Shown in pieces: positions 63,001 through 64,000 of a stretch of 64,000 nt of DNA. A program made the translations under genes and the position numbers. How positions within the stretch are numbered: position 1 is the stretch's first letter; each line of letters begins with the position of its first letter. The notes below the pieces were generated by a model. The model was not told the origin of the DNA. It saw nothing but the letters and a program-made list of their open reading frames with translations, and ran no database searches. The DNA is from an uncultured Roseateles sp. (lineage in GTDB: Bacteria; Pseudomonadota; Gammaproteobacteria; Burkholderiales; Burkholderiaceae_C), in assembly GCF_963422335.1 (NCBI RefSeq), contig NZ_OY729424.1, positions 4,588,001 through 4,652,000 on the forward strand, read 5' to 3'.

Positions 63001-64000
63001 CTCGCTCAGATCGCCGGCCAGCAGCTCGCGGTCTATCAGTCCCTGCGGGCCGGCGATCGGGTCCTGCTCGTAGGTGCCGACCAGGATGGGTTCGGACAGG
63101 AAGCGCAGGTCCATGGCCTTGACCGAGACCTCGAGCCGGCGGCGCGGTCGCGGCGGCACGCGGTTGCGCAGCGAGCCGCCCATCAGGCCACGCTCCAGCG
63201 CGTCGGGGTCGTCGGCCACCGGCGGGCCGGCGTCGTAGCCCACCGGCTCGGGCTGCTCGATCGCCCGCAGCGCCGGCGGCGTGACAGACAACTTGGCGGT
63301 GGCGCCCGAGGCCAGCAGCTCGGCAATGGCCGGGAAGTATTCCTTGGTGGCCGGCAGGTCGCCATGCTCGGCCGGCATGTAATAGAAGCTGCCGATGCCG
63401 CCGATGCGGCCCGACTCCCAGGTCACCGTGCCGTCACCGCGGGTCGTGCCCACCATTTTCAGCCGGCCATCCTGCTCGCGCACGCCGCAGGGCGTGTTGC
63501 GCGCCACGCCGAAGACATAGCAGCTCTTCGCCTCGTACGCAGCCGGCAGGCGCGGCCGGCCGGCATCGTTCTGGTCGGCGTTGGCGGCATCGTCCTGCCG
63601 CCACAGCCAGGCGGCAGCGTCCAGGGTCGCCTGGTCGGGCCGGCCGACGCGGCCGTCACCGAACCAGAAGTCGCCGACCTTGGCGACGAAGCCGGCCCAG
63701 GTCTCGGCCTGCTGGAAGGCATAGATGCCACCGCCCTCGGGCTGGCCCTGGAAGATGTCCTTGAAGCCGGGCTTGGGCAGGAGGCTCAGCGCACCGCGGA
63801 AGCCGGCCACGATGTCCAGCACCTGCTGCATATCGTGTTCGACATCCAGCCGCACCAGGGTACGCAAGGTGTCGCCCTTGCCGATCAGGTTCTCGACCAT
63901 CGAGTGGGCGCCCTGGTTGGGCGTGCCCAGCATGACGATGCGGGCGCCCTCGCGCTGCATCAGCGCGTCCATCACCGCACGGCGCTTGTGGATGGTGGCA
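60037..64000 (-). CDS. Large lipase-like/CHAT protease multidomain protein (5' end outside window)
   Basis: At least 1320 residues, open to the window edge, so the N-terminus is missing. Numbering from the Met at 63975: residues about 1-235 look like the C-terminal half of an alpha/beta-hydrolase (IVMLGTPNQGAHSM, late ...ATKEYFPAIAELLASG). Residues about 280-660 are alpha/beta segments without a named match. A CHAT domain lies at about 660-870 with the caspase-like dyad His748 (ISAHG) and Cys792 (LNCCHLGQ), then GWAVDDELARLFGQTLY and WGAFQAYGDPGW. A helical, TPR-like region follows to about 1270, and a basic Lys/Arg-rich tail ends the protein. CHAT proteases serve in bacterial conflict and cell-death systems; the role here is not established. 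Confidence 0.88.
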   Translation of the reverse strand, partial: ATIHKRRAVMDALMQREGARIVMLGTPNQGAHSMVENLIGKGDTLRTLVRLDVEHDMQQVLDIVAGFRGALSLLPKPGFKDIFQGQPEGGGIYAFQQAETWAGFVAKVGDFWFGDGRVGRPDQATLDAAAWLWRQDDAANADQNDAGRPRLPAAYEAKSCYVFGVARNTPCGVREQDGRLKMVGTTRGDGTVTWESGRIGGIGSFYYMPAEHGDLPATKEYFPAIAELLASGATAKLSVTPPALRAIEQPEPVGYDAGPPVADDPDALERGLMGGSLRNRVPPRPRRRLEVSVKAMDLRFLSEPILVGTYEQDPIAGPQGLIDRELLAGDLSERHTLGLYAGPRGTATVVLRVPSEIERQRGTLSGAIVTGLGQYEGALSLADLTEAVRTGALRYLLQVIDVLGKAEREVSLASLLLGYNSSANLSVDASVEALVRGVMEANAKFYETTRLNIRIARLSIVELYLDTAISAAYALRHLTPRLTAQAAKQGTLLICRGELDQGEGVRQRLFDSRSSSYWPRLIVTDADRSEEQCAPDCTLPGTAGEASAPTLIADRLRFLYVGQRARAESVVQQRQPGLIEKLVRQQIHDKTWNPDFGRMLFQLMVPHDFKDSARQFDRVVLVVDAATANLPWELMLADDPSRADDDKRPLALRTALVRQLSSLRFRRHVRQSMERTALVIGNPSVQGFAAAFAGVPGVAADPPNLAGAQAEAEAVVSVLGSMGYEVERVIGSQCGASEVLAALYRRPWRILHISAHGIFNLRHGDGRMRSGVVLSDGLLITAAEIAAMELVPELVFLNCCHLGQVDMGRDGNKLAASVARELIDVGVRCVVVAGWAVDDELARLFGQTLYAQLLLRRRSFGDAVFHARQATWEANRDDITWGAFQAYGDPGWLAEPRADGGDAGGQGGQYVSPEEVLDELARVRADLSRQRERLSEREVRARADAVEACLTQRCPPGWRSLPQLQSALGATWRDLGQWEKARDAYVAAIQADDRIGQVPIRDIEQLAKVEAFLGEQRAEAELNTDQTPAAGERGMDLLNLALRRLRGLDALVSARAAEASEAEVIATIARAALRGGVYKRKASVAARQLLRGGLAANEQDEARDAMTRALNDGVSAYASAEGHPGAGRFSPYLALNRLALDALTDWPSPGDRDASIALAQQCQQRAVQGFARNPNLWDAVMQADALLVERLLDGSLGLPGEAGHTRFDELARAYDTVLSNISVKASQVDAMVAQMELLSRLCDALSLTQFGNETLALMAERLMALLQRLQPGHAPRDDRPARAPAVEAAVAAATPRKRARKPVAKAPKKMTAATKRSRSR

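Overview
The window is a high-GC stretch of chromosome. Tight operons with ATGA/TGATG overlaps, the gene families present (AcnA beside DoxX, aat-bpt, PhnR/PhnS2/PhnT2/PhnU2-type phosphonate genes, RpiR-controlled D-amino acid genes) and the hairpin-rich spacers point to a betaproteobacterium of the Burkholderiales, close to the Roseateles/Mitsuaria/Rubrivivax/Leptothrix group. This placement is an inference; no rRNA gene is present. I see no tRNA, rRNA, CRISPR array, complete insertion sequence or prophage.

Layout. 0-1.8 kb: the end of an AsmA-family gene, a secreted protein with three Cys-pair repeats, and a BON-domain lipoprotein. 1.8-11.3 kb: an N-acyl-D-amino acid/D-peptide utilisation locus, with RidA divergent from a Dpp-type ABC transporter, a D-serine dehydratase-like enzyme, an RpiR regulator and D-aminoacylase; two TGAAAT-N3-ATTTCA palindromes sit between the divergent genes. 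11.3-16.4 kb: a ProQ/FinO protein, two small unknowns, DoxX and aconitase. 16.4-17.0 kb: a gene-free block full of hairpins. 17.0-20.7 kb: an aldehyde dehydrogenase with a sigma-54 promoter, divergent from an AcoR-like sigma-54 activator. 20.7-24.8 kb: ribE, amt (with its own sigma-54 promoter), an ArsC-like protein and the N-degron transferases aat and bpt. 24.9-27.8 kb: UspA, then an operon for a Tat-exported flavin amine oxidase, a cytochrome c and an exported RidA. 27.9-31.9 kb: creA, a second hairpin block, miaA, ppk2 and a peptidoglycan-binding/GH46-like protein.

31.9-49.1 kb is a large phosphonate locus. A minus-strand run starts with phnR, phnA and phnY and continues through a Na/Pi transporter, a PhnZ-like HD oxygenase, an EamA-type membrane protein, a dimethylglycine-dehydrogenase-like protein, a Nudix hydrolase, an LhgO-like oxidase and probably an LLM oxidoreductase. 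Divergent from it run the 2-aminoethylphosphonate (AEP) transporter genes and phnW. PhnW, PhnY and PhnA together give AEP -> phosphonoacetaldehyde -> phosphonoacetate -> acetate + phosphate. 49.1-55.5 kb: an EutR-like AraC regulator divergent from a glutamine-synthetase-like enzyme, Fe-alcohol dehydrogenase, gamma-glutamyl hydrolase and aldehyde dehydrogenase, which fits a gamma-glutamylation route for ethanolamine or a similar amino alcohol.

55.5-64 kb: an exported cupin, a small gene remnant, an MCE lipid-transport set (MlaE, MlaD, lipoprotein) without a nearby ATPase, a SnoaL/NTF2-like protein, a DsbA-VOC fusion, and a very large protein, cut by the window edge, that joins a lipase-like region to a CHAT (caspase-like) protease domain and a helical C-terminus.
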